Shown: positions 35,638 to 45,505, counted from the first letter of the stretch. The stretch: 49,590 nucleotides of DNA from Lysobacter_C sp966210725 (GCA_966210725.1 CBIHLN010000011.1:1-49590), one strand, 5' to 3'. Notes: generated by a model from the letters alone, not told the origin. Made by a program: numbers and translations.

Positions 35638-36414
35638 TCAGCCGCCGAGGCGGCAATCGCCCAGCGGTTCGCGCAGCCCGGCCTGCCATGCCGCTTCTTC
35701 GGCCGGGCGGGCATCGGCCGGGAAGTCGATGCGGGCACGCACGTGATCGCCGCGGTCGTCGCGCAGGTTGGTCAGGCCCTCGAACCGCCGCAACCGGCGG
35801 CTCCCGGCGGCGTACACGACCTCCATGCTCGGCCCGACCCACCCGAGCAGGCCGTCGAGCTCCAGCCGGAAATGCTCGACGGCCTCGCCGTCCAGCATGC
35901 CCGCCCCGGTCCGCTTGACCTTGAACGCCAGGCTGCGGCCCAGTGACGGCACCACGAAGGCCAGCGTCGGCGAGCCGCCCGACAGCAACAGCGGCCAGCG
36001 GCTTCTGAGGAACTCGTCGAATCCCGCGTCTGCGACCAGTGCATGGCCGGACGCGTCCAGCGGCCGGGCCGCGGCACGCGGGGTGCTGCCTCCCCAGGTC
36101 AGGGTGTGGCCGTTCTCGCGGCGCAGGCCTTCGCGGTAACCGTCGCGCGCATCGACCAGCGAGAACGCCGGGGCGAGGCCCGAGGCGCGGTAATCCACCT
36201 GCTTGCGGGCGAAGGCGGTGCCGTCGGGGCAGCGATACAGCACCAGTCGTTCGACCGGGCTGCCGCCGGCGCGACGGACCAGGTGGTGCTCGCGGTACAG
36301 GAGGTCCCCGCTGGCGGGGTCGCGTGCCTCGGCCTGGACGCTGCGCAGCGCCGAATGGGCGGGAGCGCACGCAACGGCCAGGACCAGCGGGAGCACGCAG
36401 GAACGCTTCGACAT
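35638..36414 (-). CDS. Exported protein of unknown function
   Basis: A 258-residue protein with a signal peptide (MSKRSCVLPLVLAVACAPAHS). The mature part is mostly beta-strand-like: it opens with RSVQAEARDPASGDLLYREHH, has a central LAFVVPSLGRSLAFKVKRTG and ends with VVYAAGSRRLRRFEGLTNL. No catalytic motif is seen and I do not recognise the family; a periplasmic lipocalin- or calycin-like binding fold is only a guess. It stops 66 bp before the SDR gene on the same strand, so the two may be co-transcribed. It is divergent from the M16 protease. Confidence 0.75.
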   Translation of the reverse strand: MSKRSCVLPLVLAVACAPAHSALRSVQAEARDPASGDLLYREHHLVRRAGGSPVERLVLYRCPDGTAFARKQVDYRASGLAPAFSLVDARDGYREGLRRENGHTLTWGGSTPRAAARPLDASGHALVADAGFDEFLRSRWPLLLSGGSPTLAFVVPSLGRSLAFKVKRTGAGMLDGEAVEHFRLELDGLLGWVGPSMEVVYAAGSRRLRRFEGLTNLRDDRGDHVRARIDFPADARPAEEAAWQAGLREPLGDCRLGG

Positions 36415-36610
36415 GCGACCACCGCCGGCGGGAACCTGACCCAGATACGCCCCGGGCCGAGCGGCGGATGCAGCCGCCCCGGACTTGTGGCCCATGTGCA
36501 CCCCGCCGCACGGGTGGCTAGGATGGCCGGCCAATACGTTCCGTGCGGCCCGCCCGGGCCACACACCACGCCGGCCAGGCAGGCCGGCCCGATCCGCCAC
36601 AGGAGTGCAC

Positions 36611-39496
36611 ATGTCCCACGTTGCCAGGCCCCGTGCCGCCGTCCTCGCCCTCGCCATTGCCGCCGCCACCGGCGCGCTGGCGTTCACCGCCGCGCCGGCG
36701 CACGCACAGCAGGCCGAAGTCGACATCGCCTACGAGGAGTTCACCCTGCCCAACGGGCTGAAGGTGATCGTCCACACCGACCGCAAGGCGCCGGTCGTCG
36801 CGGTCAACCTCTGGTACCACGTGGGCAGCAAGGACGAGCCGCGCGGCCGCACCGGTTTCGCGCACCTGTTCGAACACCTGATGTTCAACGGCACCGAGAA
36901 CTACCGCGGCGAGTACTTCACGCCGTTCGAGCTGGTCGGTGCCACCGACATGAACGGCACCACCAACACCGACCGCACCAACTACTTCCAGAACGTGCCC
37001 ACCACCGCGCTCGACCTGGCGCTGTGGATGGAGTCCGACCGCATGGGCCACATGCTCGGCGCGATCGACCAGAAGACGCTCGACGAGCAGCGCGGCGTGG
37101 TGCAGAACGAAAAGCGCCAGGGCGAGAACCAGCCCTACGGCCAGGTCTGGACCAAGCTCAACGAGGCGCTGTATCCGGACGGGCACCCCTACCACCACAG
37201 CGTGATCGGCTCGATGGCCGACCTCAACGCGGCCTCGCTCGAGGACGTCAAGACCTGGTTCCGCGCGTGGTACGGCCCCAACAACGCGGTGCTGGTGCTG
37301 GCTGGCGACATCGACGTCGCCACCGCCAGGGAGAAGGTCGCCCAGTACTTCGGTCACATCCCGGCCGGCCCGGACATGGCGCAGCCGGCGGTCGACGTGG
37401 CCAAACGCCCGGCCGACACGCGTGAGGTGATGCAGGACAACGTGCCGCAGGCGCGCATCTACCGCGCCTGGAACGTCGCACCCACCAACACCGTCGACAT
37501 CGACCGCCTGCACGTGCTGGCACGCGTGCTCGGTGGCAGCGACACCTCGCGCCTCGAGAAGCGGCTGGTGCACGAGGACAAGCTGGTCGACAGCGTCAGC
37601 GCTGCGGTCAGCGAGTCGCAACTGGGCTCCAACTTCCTGGTGGTGGCCACGGTCAAGGACGGCGTCGACCCGGCCAAGGTCGAGGCGATCGTCGACGAGG
37701 AGCTCGAACAGCTGCTCGCCGAGGGCCCGACGGCCGAGGAGGTCGCGCAGGCCAAGACCGTGATCCGCGCCGGCTTCATCCGCGGCATCGAGCGCATCGG
37801 CGGCTTTGGCGGCAAGGCCGACGCGCTGGCCGCATGCGAGATCTACGCCGACGACCCGGGCTGCTTCCGCGCGACGCTCGACAACGTCGCCGCCGTGACG
37901 CCGGCACAACTGCAGGCCGCGGGTCGCGAATGGCTGGGCGATGGCGACCACACGCTGGTCGTGCAGCCCGGCGAGCGCACCCCGCTGGCCGAGGACGAGG
38001 CCGTGGACCCGGCGCCGCTGGCACTCCCGGCAGTGGATGCCAGGTACGCCACCACCGAATCGACGGTGGACCGCAGCGCGGGCCCGCCGATGCCCGAAGA
38101 GTTCCCGGAGCTGAAGTTCCCGGAGCTGCAGCGCGCCACGCTCAGCAACGGCACCCAGGTCATCCTGGCCGAGCGCAATGCCGTGCCGGTGGTCCAGATG
38201 AGCTTGCTGCTGGACGGCGGCTACAAGGCCGATGCCCTGGGCGGACACAAGCTGGGCACCTCGAGCTTCGCGATGAGCATGCTCGACGAGGGCGCGGCGG
38301 ACTACAGCGCCCTCGAGTTCGCCGGCCGCGCCGAAGCGCTGGGCGCCGAACTGGGCGCGGGCGCGTCGCTGGACGGCGGCAGCGCCTACCTGTCCGCGCT
38401 CAAGGACCAGGTGGATCCCTCGCTGGCCCTGTTCGCCGACATGCTGCGCCGCCCGACCTTCTCCGAAGCGGAGATCGAGCGTGTCAAGGCGACCTGGATC
38501 GCCGGCATCAAGCAGGAAAAGGCGCGGCCCAATTCCGCCGCGCTGCGCGTGATGCCACCGCTGCTGTACGGCGAAGGCCACGCCTACGCCATGCCGTTCA
38601 GCGGCTCGGGCACCGAGGCGTCGATCGCCTCGCTCACGCGTGACGACCTGCTGGCCTACCACCGCACCTGGGTGCGACCGGAGAACGCGACGCTGGTCGT
38701 GGTCGGCGACACCACCCTGAACGAGATCGTGCCGTTGCTCGAGAAACACCTGGGCGACTGGACGGGCGAAGGCAACCCGGCCACCACCGGCGAGGTCGTC
38801 GACGTCGAGCGTCCGAGCGCGCCGCGTGTGTTCCTGATCGACCAGCCGGGCGCCGTGCAGGCCAACATCTTCGTCGGCCAGCTGGTGCCCTCCACGGCCT
38901 CGGATGACGCCACGGAATTCGAGTTCGCCAACACCGTGCTCGGCGGCCAGTTCAGCTCGCGCCTCAACATGAACCTGCGCGAGGACAAGCACTGGGCGTA
39001 CGGGTCGTACAGCTTCGCGCCCGACGCGCTGGGCCAGCGTCCGTGGCTGGCGTTCGCGCCGGTGCAGATCGACAAGACCGCCGAGTCGATGGCCGAGCTC
39101 AAGCGCGAGATCACCGAGTACGCCGCCGGCACCACGCCGCCGACAGAGGAGGAGGTCGCCAAGGTCCGCGCCAACGAGATCCGCAGCCTGCCCGGTGCGT
39201 ATGAAACCGGCAGCGCGGTGCGCGGCACGATCAGCAGCATGGTCCGCTACGACCGTCCGGACGACTACGTGGCGCGCCGCAAGGCGGAGATCGAAGCTCT
39301 GACGCCGGCGCAGGTCGCCCAGGCCGCCACCACGATCGACCCGGATGCGCTGACCTGGGTGGTGGTGGGCGACCTCGACCAGATCGAGGTGCCGGTGCGT
39401 TCGCTCGACCTCGGTACGGTGCAGGTGCTGGACGCCGACGGCCGTCCGGTGGCGGCGTCGGCCGCGGCCAGCACGGAAGACGGCGACGCGAAGTAA
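36611..39496 (+). CDS. M16-family zinc protease, periplasmic, full-length two-half form
   Basis: A 961-residue protein with a signal peptide (about 1-32, ending AHAQ). It consists of two insulinase-like halves. The first carries the inverted zinc motif HLFEH at residues 85-89 with a distal Glu167 (VVQNEKRQ). The second (from about residue 500, LSNGTQVILAERN) lacks the motif and serves as the partner half of the clamshell. It probably degrades peptides or small proteins in the periplasm. AGGAG lies upstream of the ATG. A hairpin follows the stop. Confidence 0.93.
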   Translation: MSHVARPRAAVLALAIAAATGALAFTAAPAHAQQAEVDIAYEEFTLPNGLKVIVHTDRKAPVVAVNLWYHVGSKDEPRGRTGFAHLFEHLMFNGTENYRGEYFTPFELVGATDMNGTTNTDRTNYFQNVPTTALDLALWMESDRMGHMLGAIDQKTLDEQRGVVQNEKRQGENQPYGQVWTKLNEALYPDGHPYHHSVIGSMADLNAASLEDVKTWFRAWYGPNNAVLVLAGDIDVATAREKVAQYFGHIPAGPDMAQPAVDVAKRPADTREVMQDNVPQARIYRAWNVAPTNTVDIDRLHVLARVLGGSDTSRLEKRLVHEDKLVDSVSAAVSESQLGSNFLVVATVKDGVDPAKVEAIVDEELEQLLAEGPTAEEVAQAKTVIRAGFIRGIERIGGFGGKADALAACEIYADDPGCFRATLDNVAAVTPAQLQAAGREWLGDGDHTLVVQPGERTPLAEDEAVDPAPLALPAVDARYATTESTVDRSAGPPMPEEFPELKFPELQRATLSNGTQVILAERNAVPVVQMSLLLDGGYKADALGGHKLGTSSFAMSMLDEGAADYSALEFAGRAEALGAELGAGASLDGGSAYLSALKDQVDPSLALFADMLRRPTFSEAEIERVKATWIAGIKQEKARPNSAALRVMPPLLYGEGHAYAMPFSGSGTEASIASLTRDDLLAYHRTWVRPENATLVVVGDTTLNEIVPLLEKHLGDWTGEGNPATTGEVVDVERPSAPRVFLIDQPGAVQANIFVGQLVPSTASDDATEFEFANTVLGGQFSSRLNMNLREDKHWAYGSYSFAPDALGQRPWLAFAPVQIDKTAESMAELKREITEYAAGTTPPTEEEVAKVRANEIRSLPGAYETGSAVRGTISSMVRYDRPDDYVARRKAEIEALTPAQVAQAATTIDPDALTWVVVGDLDQIEVPVRSLDLGTVQVLDADGRPVAASAAASTEDGDAK

Positions 39497-39503
39497 GCGA
39501 CGC

Positions 39504-39533
39504 CTCCGCCGGGTGGGCCGCCACCCGGCGGAG
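39504..39533 (+). terminator. Strong hairpin after the M16 gene
   Basis: A perfect 13-bp stem (CTCCGCCGGGTGG with its complement) around a GCCG loop, seven bases after the stop. There is no T-run, so it may act as a 3' stabiliser or a weak terminator. Confidence 0.6.
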
Positions 39534-39568
39534 CGCGCGCCTTCAAGGGCAATGATCCACACGCCCTT

Positions 39569-39713
39569 TGTAGGCGCGGCTTCAGCCGCGATCCGGCGCG
39601 ATCCGGATTCCGGTTCGACGGTATGGGAGCGACGTGGTTCCCAGCCGCGCGGGTGCCTGGCCCGTGGCGACGCGCCCGGACCGCAGTCGATCGCGACTGA
39701 AGCCGCTCCTGCA
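39569..39713. repeat. Diverged type-B REP-like repeats, inverted pair
   Basis: A plus copy at 39569-39591 (TGTAGGCGCGGC variant) and a minus copy at 39691-39713 (ending TCCTGCA). A more decayed type-A-like stretch lies near 39625. They fill most of the gene-free interval 39497-39821, where nothing else is recognisable. Confidence 0.75.
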
Positions 39714-39821
39714 TTGATTAGTGCTTCGATGCCGCCCCGAGTCACTCCGGATTCACCCTCGTCGGCCCCAAGCCGGCGCGATGCGGCGACAATCCTCCAT
39801 CCCGTTCCGTAGGGCACCGCC

Positions 39822-40217
39822 ATGATCCGATCCCTTGCCATTGCCGCTGCCACGTTGCTGCTCGCCAGCGCCAGCGCCTGCACCTGGGTGCACATGGCGC
39901 CCGGTGCCAGCGCGGTGCGCGTGATCCAGGCAGGCAGCGTCCCCGCCGGTTGCGAGAAACGGGGCGAGATCGCGGTGTCGGTGAAGGACAGCGTCGCGTT
40001 CTATGAGCGAAACGAGCTGCGGGTGCGCGAGGAGCTGGAGACCCTCGCGCGCAACGAAGGTCCGGGCATGGGCGCCGATACGATCCAGCCACTGGGCGCT
40101 CCGGTGCAGGGCGAGCAGCGCTTCGCCGGCTACCGTTGCGGCAACGCCAGCGCGCTGCTGACCCCGGTCCGGGGCGCCCCGCGTGAGGGTGCGGAGACCT
40201 TCCCGCTGCAAGGCTGA
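39822..40217 (+). CDS. DUF4156-like lipoprotein
   Basis: A 131-residue protein with an N-terminal signal ending SASAC (Cys20), a slightly non-standard lipobox with Ala or Ser in place of Leu at -3. The mature part has CTWVHMAPGASAVRVI, a Cys in PAGCEKRGEI, ELETLARNEGPGMGADTI and a Cys in GYRCGN. This is the layout of the DUF4156 family of small enterobacterial and xanthomonad lipoproteins. The two internal Cys could form a disulfide. The function is unknown. Confidence 0.78.
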   Translation: MIRSLAIAAATLLLASASACTWVHMAPGASAVRVIQAGSVPAGCEKRGEIAVSVKDSVAFYERNELRVREELETLARNEGPGMGADTIQPLGAPVQGEQRFAGYRCGNASALLTPVRGAPREGAETFPLQG

Positions 40218-40355
40218 ACCGCCGGGCAGCGCCGCGCGGCGATCATGCGGCCATCGTCGCCCATCGGGCGGCGGCCTTGCCGTCAACCCCGGCTAATGCG
40301 CGCGCCGCGCCAACGCGGTACTCTTGCGCGTTTTCCGCATTCCGGTCCCTCGCCC

Positions 40356-41372
40356 ATGCTGTTCCAACACGTCGCCATCGCCGGCCTGGCCCACATCGAC
40401 GCGCCGCGCCGCCTGAGCTCGGACGACATCAACGCGCGGCTCAAGCCGACGCTCGACCGCCTGGGCATCCGCACCGACGTGCTCAAGGACATCGCCGGCA
40501 TCCACGCGCGCCGCCTCTGGGACGGCCCGATGCTGGCCTCCGACGCCGCCACGCTCGCCGCCCGCAAGGCGCTGGACGACGCCGGCATCGACGCCTCGAA
40601 GGTCGGCCTGCTGGTTAACACGTCCGTCAGTCGCGACTACCTGGAGCCGTCCACGGCCAGCATCGTCAGCGGCAACCTCGGGCTGTCCGAGCATTGCCAG
40701 AACTTCGACGTCGCCAACGCGTGCCTGGCCTTCATCAACGGCATGGACATTGCCGCCCGCATGATCGAGCGCGGTGAAATCGAGTACGCGCTGGTGGTGG
40801 ACGGTGAAACGGCGGATTTGGCGTACGAGAAGACGCTCGAGCGCCTGACCTCGCCGGACGCCACTGAAGAGCAGTTCCGCAACGAGCTGGCCACGCTCAC
40901 GCTGGGCTGCGGCGCCGCGGCCATGGTGATGTCGCGCGCCGAACTGGTGCCCGCTGCGCCGCGCTACCGCGGTGGCGTGACGCGGGCGGCCACGGAGTGG
41001 AATGGGCTGTGCCGCGGCAACCTCGACCGCATGGTCACCGACACCCGCCTGCTGCTGATCGAGGGACTGAAGCTCGCGCAGAAGACCTTCGTCGCTGCCA
41101 AGCAGGCGCTGGGCTGGGTGGTCGAGGAACTGGACGAGTTCGTGATCCACCAGGTCAGCCAGGTCCACACCCAGGCGTTCGTGAAGGCCTTCGGGATCGA
41201 CCCGAAGAAGGTGCTGACCATCTTCAACGAGCACGGCAACATCGGCCCGGCCTCGGTGCCGATCGTGCTGAGCAAGCTGCGCGAGATGGGCCGCCTGAAG
41301 AAGGGCGACCGCGTGGCGCTGCTGGGCATCGGCTCGGGCCTGAACTGCTCGATGGCCGAGGTGGTCTGGTAA
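40356..41372 (+). CDS. oleA: OleA, acyl-CoA head-to-head condensing thiolase
   Basis: A 338-residue thiolase-superfamily enzyme, nearly co-linear with Xanthomonas campestris OleA. That enzyme joins two long-chain acyl-CoAs into a beta-keto acid, the first step to long-chain olefins. Cys123 (VANACLAF), His265 (EFVIHQVS), Asn295 (EHGNIGPAS) and Glu97 (YLEPST) correspond to Cys143, His285, Asn315 and Glu117 in the tagged-structure numbering. The ATG at 40356 gives exactly the length of the known enzyme. It is followed by a shared terminator and convergent rpoH; the partners oleB, oleC and oleD are not in the window. Confidence 0.93.
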   Translation: MLFQHVAIAGLAHIDAPRRLSSDDINARLKPTLDRLGIRTDVLKDIAGIHARRLWDGPMLASDAATLAARKALDDAGIDASKVGLLVNTSVSRDYLEPSTASIVSGNLGLSEHCQNFDVANACLAFINGMDIAARMIERGEIEYALVVDGETADLAYEKTLERLTSPDATEEQFRNELATLTLGCGAAAMVMSRAELVPAAPRYRGGVTRAATEWNGLCRGNLDRMVTDTRLLLIEGLKLAQKTFVAAKQALGWVVEELDEFVIHQVSQVHTQAFVKAFGIDPKKVLTIFNEHGNIGPASVPIVLSKLREMGRLKKGDRVALLGIGSGLNCSMAEVVW

Positions 41373-41395
41373 GCCGCTCCACCGGCGGCGGCATG

Positions 41396-41425
41396 AAAAA
41401 AGGCCCGGGATTCCCGGGCCTTTTT
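41396..41425. terminator. Bidirectional terminator between oleA and rpoH
   Basis: AAAAAGGCCCGGG pairs with CCCGGGCCTTTTT around a short loop, with A residues before and T residues after, so it can stop transcription from both convergent genes. Confidence 0.95.
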
Positions 41426-41447
41426 CTTGGGGCAGTGGCAACTCAGA

Positions 41448-42326
<879 letters not shown>

Positions 42327-42335
42327 GGCGTCGAG

Positions 42336-42364
42336 TTTAGCAGTGGGTCGGTTCGACTGCTAAA
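42336..42364 (-). promoter_or_regulatory. Inverted repeat in the rpoH leader
   Basis: TTTAGCAGT and ACTGCTAAA form a perfect 9-bp inverted repeat with an 11-nt spacer, ending nine bases before the rpoH ATG. It could be an mRNA hairpin near the ribosome site or an operator. Either role is inference. Confidence 0.5.
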
Positions 42365-42505
42365 ACGCCTCGAAGTTCCGCAGTGTTGCATTCATGGGAC
42401 GGTGGGCCTCGTCAGGCCGCCGTGAATCCTCACGTGGCGCCGCCCTGCCGGCCGTCAGGCTGGCCCCTTCCGGCCCGTCGGGCCGAGCGGAGGCGGAGGT
42501 GACGC

Positions 42506-43486
42506 ATGGGGCGACTGATCGACGGAACCTGGACCGACCAGGGCTACGACACGGCGTCCACGGGTGGCGCCTTCAAGCGTGAGACCAGCCGGTTCCGGCA
42601 CTGGGTGACACCGCACGGCGCCCCCGGGCCCACCGGCGATGGCGGGTTCAAGGGCGAGCCCGGCCGGTACCACCTGTACGTGTCGCTGGCGTGCCCGTGG
42701 GCGCACCGGACCCTGATCTTCCGGCAGCTCAAAGGGCTGCAGGGGATGATCGGCCTCTCCGTGGTGCACTGGTTCATGGGGGCCGAGGGCTGGACCTTCG
42801 CCGACGCGCCCGGCACGCGGCCCGACGTGGTCAACGGCGCGCGCTGCCTGCACGAGGTCTACACCCGGGCCGATCCGCATGCGACCGGCCGTGTCACGGT
42901 GCCCGTGCTCTGGGACACGCGGCGCGACACGATCGTCAGCAACGAATCGGCCGACATCATCCGTATGTTCAACACCGCCTTTGACGGCGTGGGCGCTTCG
43001 CCGGGCGACTACTACCCGGAGGCGCTGCGCGAGGAGATCGACGGCTACAACGCGCGCATCTACGACACCGTCAACAACGGCGTGTACAAGGCCGGCTTCG
43101 CCAGCGCGCAGGACAAGTACGACGCCGCCGTGAAGGCGCTGTTCGACACGCTCGACTGGCTGGAGTCGCACCTGACCACCAGACGCTATCTGTGTGGCGA
43201 CGCGCTGACCGAAGCCGACTGGCGGCTGTTCACCACGCTGCTGCGGTTCGACCCGGTCTACCACGGCCACTTCAAGTGCAACCTGCGCAAGCTGGCCGAG
43301 TATCCCGTGCTGCATGCGTACCTGCGCGACCTCTACCAGCACGACGGCGTGCGCGACACGGTCGACTTCGAGCACATCAAGAACCACTACTACCGCAGCC
43401 ACGACTGGATCAACCCGAGCCGCATCGTCCCGGCCGGGCCGGTGCAGGATCTGGACGCGCCGCACGGACGCGAGGGGCTGGGATAG
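42506..43486 (+). CDS. Glutathionyl-hydroquinone reductase (Xi-class GST)
   Basis: A 326-residue enzyme of the YqjG/PcpF/ECM4 group that reduces glutathionyl-hydroquinones with glutathione. The thioredoxin-like domain holds the catalytic Cys63 in LACPWAHR, the same position as in E. coli YqjG. The family segments WTDQGYDT, SNESADIIRMFN and EADWRLFTTLLRFDPVY are present; the last is in the helical GST C-terminal domain. GGAGG lies seven bases upstream of the ATG. The divergent arrangement with rpoH raises the chance of stress-related control, but no promoter was identified. Confidence 0.92.
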   Translation: MGRLIDGTWTDQGYDTASTGGAFKRETSRFRHWVTPHGAPGPTGDGGFKGEPGRYHLYVSLACPWAHRTLIFRQLKGLQGMIGLSVVHWFMGAEGWTFADAPGTRPDVVNGARCLHEVYTRADPHATGRVTVPVLWDTRRDTIVSNESADIIRMFNTAFDGVGASPGDYYPEALREEIDGYNARIYDTVNNGVYKAGFASAQDKYDAAVKALFDTLDWLESHLTTRRYLCGDALTEADWRLFTTLLRFDPVYHGHFKCNLRKLAEYPVLHAYLRDLYQHDGVRDTVDFEHIKNHYYRSHDWINPSRIVPAGPVQDLDAPHGREGLG

Positions 43487-43513
43487 GCAGGTCGCCGATC
43501 ACACCCGCGCCCC

Positions 43514-43592
43514 TGCAGGAGCGGCTTCAGCCGCGATCGTGAATTTGCGGGGTTTCCATGAGGTGGCGTTCGCGGCTGAAGCCGCTCCTACA
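43514..43592. repeat. Type-B REP-like repeats, inverted pair
   Basis: A plus copy (TGCAGGAGCGG variant, 43514-43536) and a minus copy (43570-43592) separated by 33 bp. They lie in the convergent gap between the GST-type gene and ung. Confidence 0.82.
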
Positions 43593-43618
43593 AGAAGCTG
43601 CCGACCACCGCGAGCCCA

Positions 43619-44326
43619 TCACTCGACGGCGAGGGCATCCTTGGGCGGCAGCGACCAGTCGATCGGCTTGAGCCCGCGGCGGGCCAGGTACTCGTTGGCC
43701 TTTGAGAAATGCCCGCAACCCAGGAACCCGCGGTGCGCCGACAGCGGCGACGGGTGCGGCGCCTTGAGCACGCGGTGGCGGGCGGTGTCGATCACCGCGC
43801 CCTTCTTCTGCGCGTAGCTGCCCCACAGCAGGAACACCAACCCCTCGCGCTCGCGGTTGAGCGTGTCCACGACATGGTCGGTGAAGCCTTCCCAGCCGCG
43901 GCCCTGGTGGCTGCCGGCCTGGCCGGCCTCGACCGTCAGCACGCTGTTGAGCAGCAGCACGCCACGCCGCGCCCAGTCCATCAGGTAGCCGTGGTCCGGG
44001 CGGACGAATCCGGTGTCGCGCTCCAGCTCCTTGTAGATGTTGAGCAGCGACGGCGGCACGTCCACGCCCGGGCGCACCGAAAAACACAGCCCGTGCGCCT
44101 GCCCGGCGCCGTGGTACGGGTCCTGGCCGAGCACCACCACTTTCACCGCATCGAACGGCGTGGCCTCGAACGCGGCGAAGATCTCCGCACCCGGCGGGTA
44201 GATGCGCGCACCGTCGGCCTTGCGCTGGCGCAGGTACGCGGCCAGCGCCTGCATGTCGTCGCGCTGCAGGTAGTCGCCGACACGGGCCTTCCAGGAGGCT
44301 TCGAGCTGGATGCGGTCGCTGTCCAC
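43619..44326 (-). CDS. ung: Uracil-DNA glycosylase
   Basis: A 235-residue family-1 UDG that removes uracil from DNA. The water-activating motif GQDPYHG has Asp69. LLLNSVLTV and the Leu-intercalation loop HPSPLSAHRGF with its catalytic His are present. The GTG start at 44326 is chosen because it gives the usual N-terminus (DSDRIQLEASWKARV) and lies five bases after the stop of the preceding small gene. A start 17 codons further upstream would overlap that gene. Confidence 0.95.
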   Translation of the reverse strand: MDSDRIQLEASWKARVGDYLQRDDMQALAAYLRQRKADGARIYPPGAEIFAAFEATPFDAVKVVVLGQDPYHGAGQAHGLCFSVRPGVDVPPSLLNIYKELERDTGFVRPDHGYLMDWARRGVLLLNSVLTVEAGQAGSHQGRGWEGFTDHVVDTLNREREGLVFLLWGSYAQKKGAVIDTARHRVLKAPHPSPLSAHRGFLGCGHFSKANEYLARRGLKPIDWSLPPKDALAVE

Positions 44327-44331
44327 GCAGA

Positions 44332-44604
44332 TCAGTACCCGGGAAGTCCCCGCAACCGGTCGTACGCGTACGCGCACAGCAGGCCTGCGAACGCGCCGAT
44401 CATTCCGTACACGCCGATGCGCTCGAACACGAACAGGCCGATGCCGCCTGCGAGGAGAAACCCGGCCAGTGCGAACAGCCCGTGCCGGCGCTGCGTGCGG
44501 GCACGTGCCTGCCGGCGTTGCCTGGCATGCATGTCGGACTCGCGTGCCTCCAGTTCAGGATCAAGCAGCGCTTGCGTGGCGGTTTCGGCCTGGGTGCGAT
44601 CCAT
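44332..44604 (-). CDS. Small membrane protein of unknown function
   Basis: A 90-residue protein. The N-terminal half is charged and probably helical, ending in an Arg-rich stretch (ARQRRQARARTQRR). Two hydrophobic segments follow (about 43-60 and 65-83), then DRLRGLPGY. The positive-inside rule places the N-terminus in the cytoplasm. It stops five bases before the ung GTG and is probably co-transcribed with it. I do not recognise the family. Confidence 0.7.
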   Translation of the reverse strand: MDRTQAETATQALLDPELEARESDMHARQRRQARARTQRRHGLFALAGFLLAGGIGLFVFERIGVYGMIGAFAGLLCAYAYDRLRGLPGY

Positions 44605-44669
44605 CGATGGAACTCCTTGTCGGTCGGGCGGGTGGCATGTCGCCAGAAGCGTCGCGTGGCGCCCGGCGC

Positions 44670-45497
44670 TCAGGGCAGCTTGGAAAGCCGCAGCTGGAAC
44701 AGCGTCTTGGTGACCAGCAAGCGCTCCTCGATCGGCTTCAGCACCAGGTCGTTGGCGCCGGCGCGCAGCAGGTTGGACTGGTTGTCGGGGTTGGCGTCAC
44801 CGGTCATCACCAGCACCGGCAGGCGGCGCTTGCCGTAACCGAAGTCGTTGCGCAGCCGGTCGAGCAGGTCGCTGCCCTCCAGTTCGCCCTTCAGGTAGAC
44901 GTCGGTCAGCACCAGGTCGGTGCCGATGTCGTCCTGGTGGCGGTGCTGCTCCAGGTACTCGAGCGCTTCCTCGACGCCGACGAAGTGCAGCACGGTGAGC
45001 TGCTGGCGCTCGAGCATGCGCTTGGTCGCCAGCGCGACCACCTTGCTGTCCTCGACATACAGCACCCGCGCACCGGGGATCGGCTGCGGCTGCACGTACC
45101 CGCGGATGAAGGCGGCCAGCGCGGTGTGGCCCAGCGCCTTGTCGAAGTAGTCGGTGACGTCCTCGGTGAAGCGGCGCGATTCCAGGTGCGCCTGCGCGTC
45201 GGCGGAGATCACGATGATCGGGACGTAACGCTGGCCGGCGGCCTCGCGCACGCTGCGCGCCAGCGCGATGCCGTCGCCATCGGGCAGCGACAGGGACGTG
45301 GTGACGAGGTCGACGGGTCCGGCGTCCAGCGCGTCGCGCGCCTCGCGGATGCTGCCGCACGACACCACCTCCACGTCGGCGACCTCGCGCTGGAGCACGT
45401 CGCCGATCAGCTTGCGCACCAGCTTGCTGCCGTCCACCACCATCACCCGTGGGGCAGGTGCGGCAACATGGCGCAGCGTGGAGGTCTCGTTGGTCAC
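44670..45497 (-). CDS. Response regulator with two receiver domains, the first degenerate
   Basis: A 275-residue protein made only of two CheY-like receivers. Receiver 1 (about 16-135) has VVDGSK in place of the acidic pair and Ser68 where the phospho-acceptor Asp belongs (DLVTTSLSLPDGDG); Lys120 is kept. Receiver 2 (about 143-270) is complete: Glu149-Asp150, Asp199 (LVLTDVYLKG), Thr232 (VMTGDAN) and Lys254 (LVLKPI). There is no output domain, so it must act through a protein partner. The start is GTG at 45497, eight bases after the ftsX stop, so it is probably part of the ftsEX transcript. No cognate kinase is nearby. Confidence 0.88.
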   Translation of the reverse strand: MTNETSTLRHVAAPAPRVMVVDGSKLVRKLIGDVLQREVADVEVVSCGSIREARDALDAGPVDLVTTSLSLPDGDGIALARSVREAAGQRYVPIIVISADAQAHLESRRFTEDVTDYFDKALGHTALAAFIRGYVQPQPIPGARVLYVEDSKVVALATKRMLERQQLTVLHFVGVEEALEYLEQHRHQDDIGTDLVLTDVYLKGELEGSDLLDRLRNDFGYGKRRLPVLVMTGDANPDNQSNLLRAGANDLVLKPIEERLLVTKTLFQLRLSKLP

Positions 45498-45505
45498 GGC
45501 GGTGC

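Noticed and set aside
36518..39895. A very long minus-strand open frame (about 1125 codons) opposite the M16 protease
   Set aside because: It is the antisense shadow of a GC-rich gene. The product is Arg/His/Gly/Val-rich with no domain, while the plus strand encodes a complete M16 protease with a signal peptide and zinc motif.
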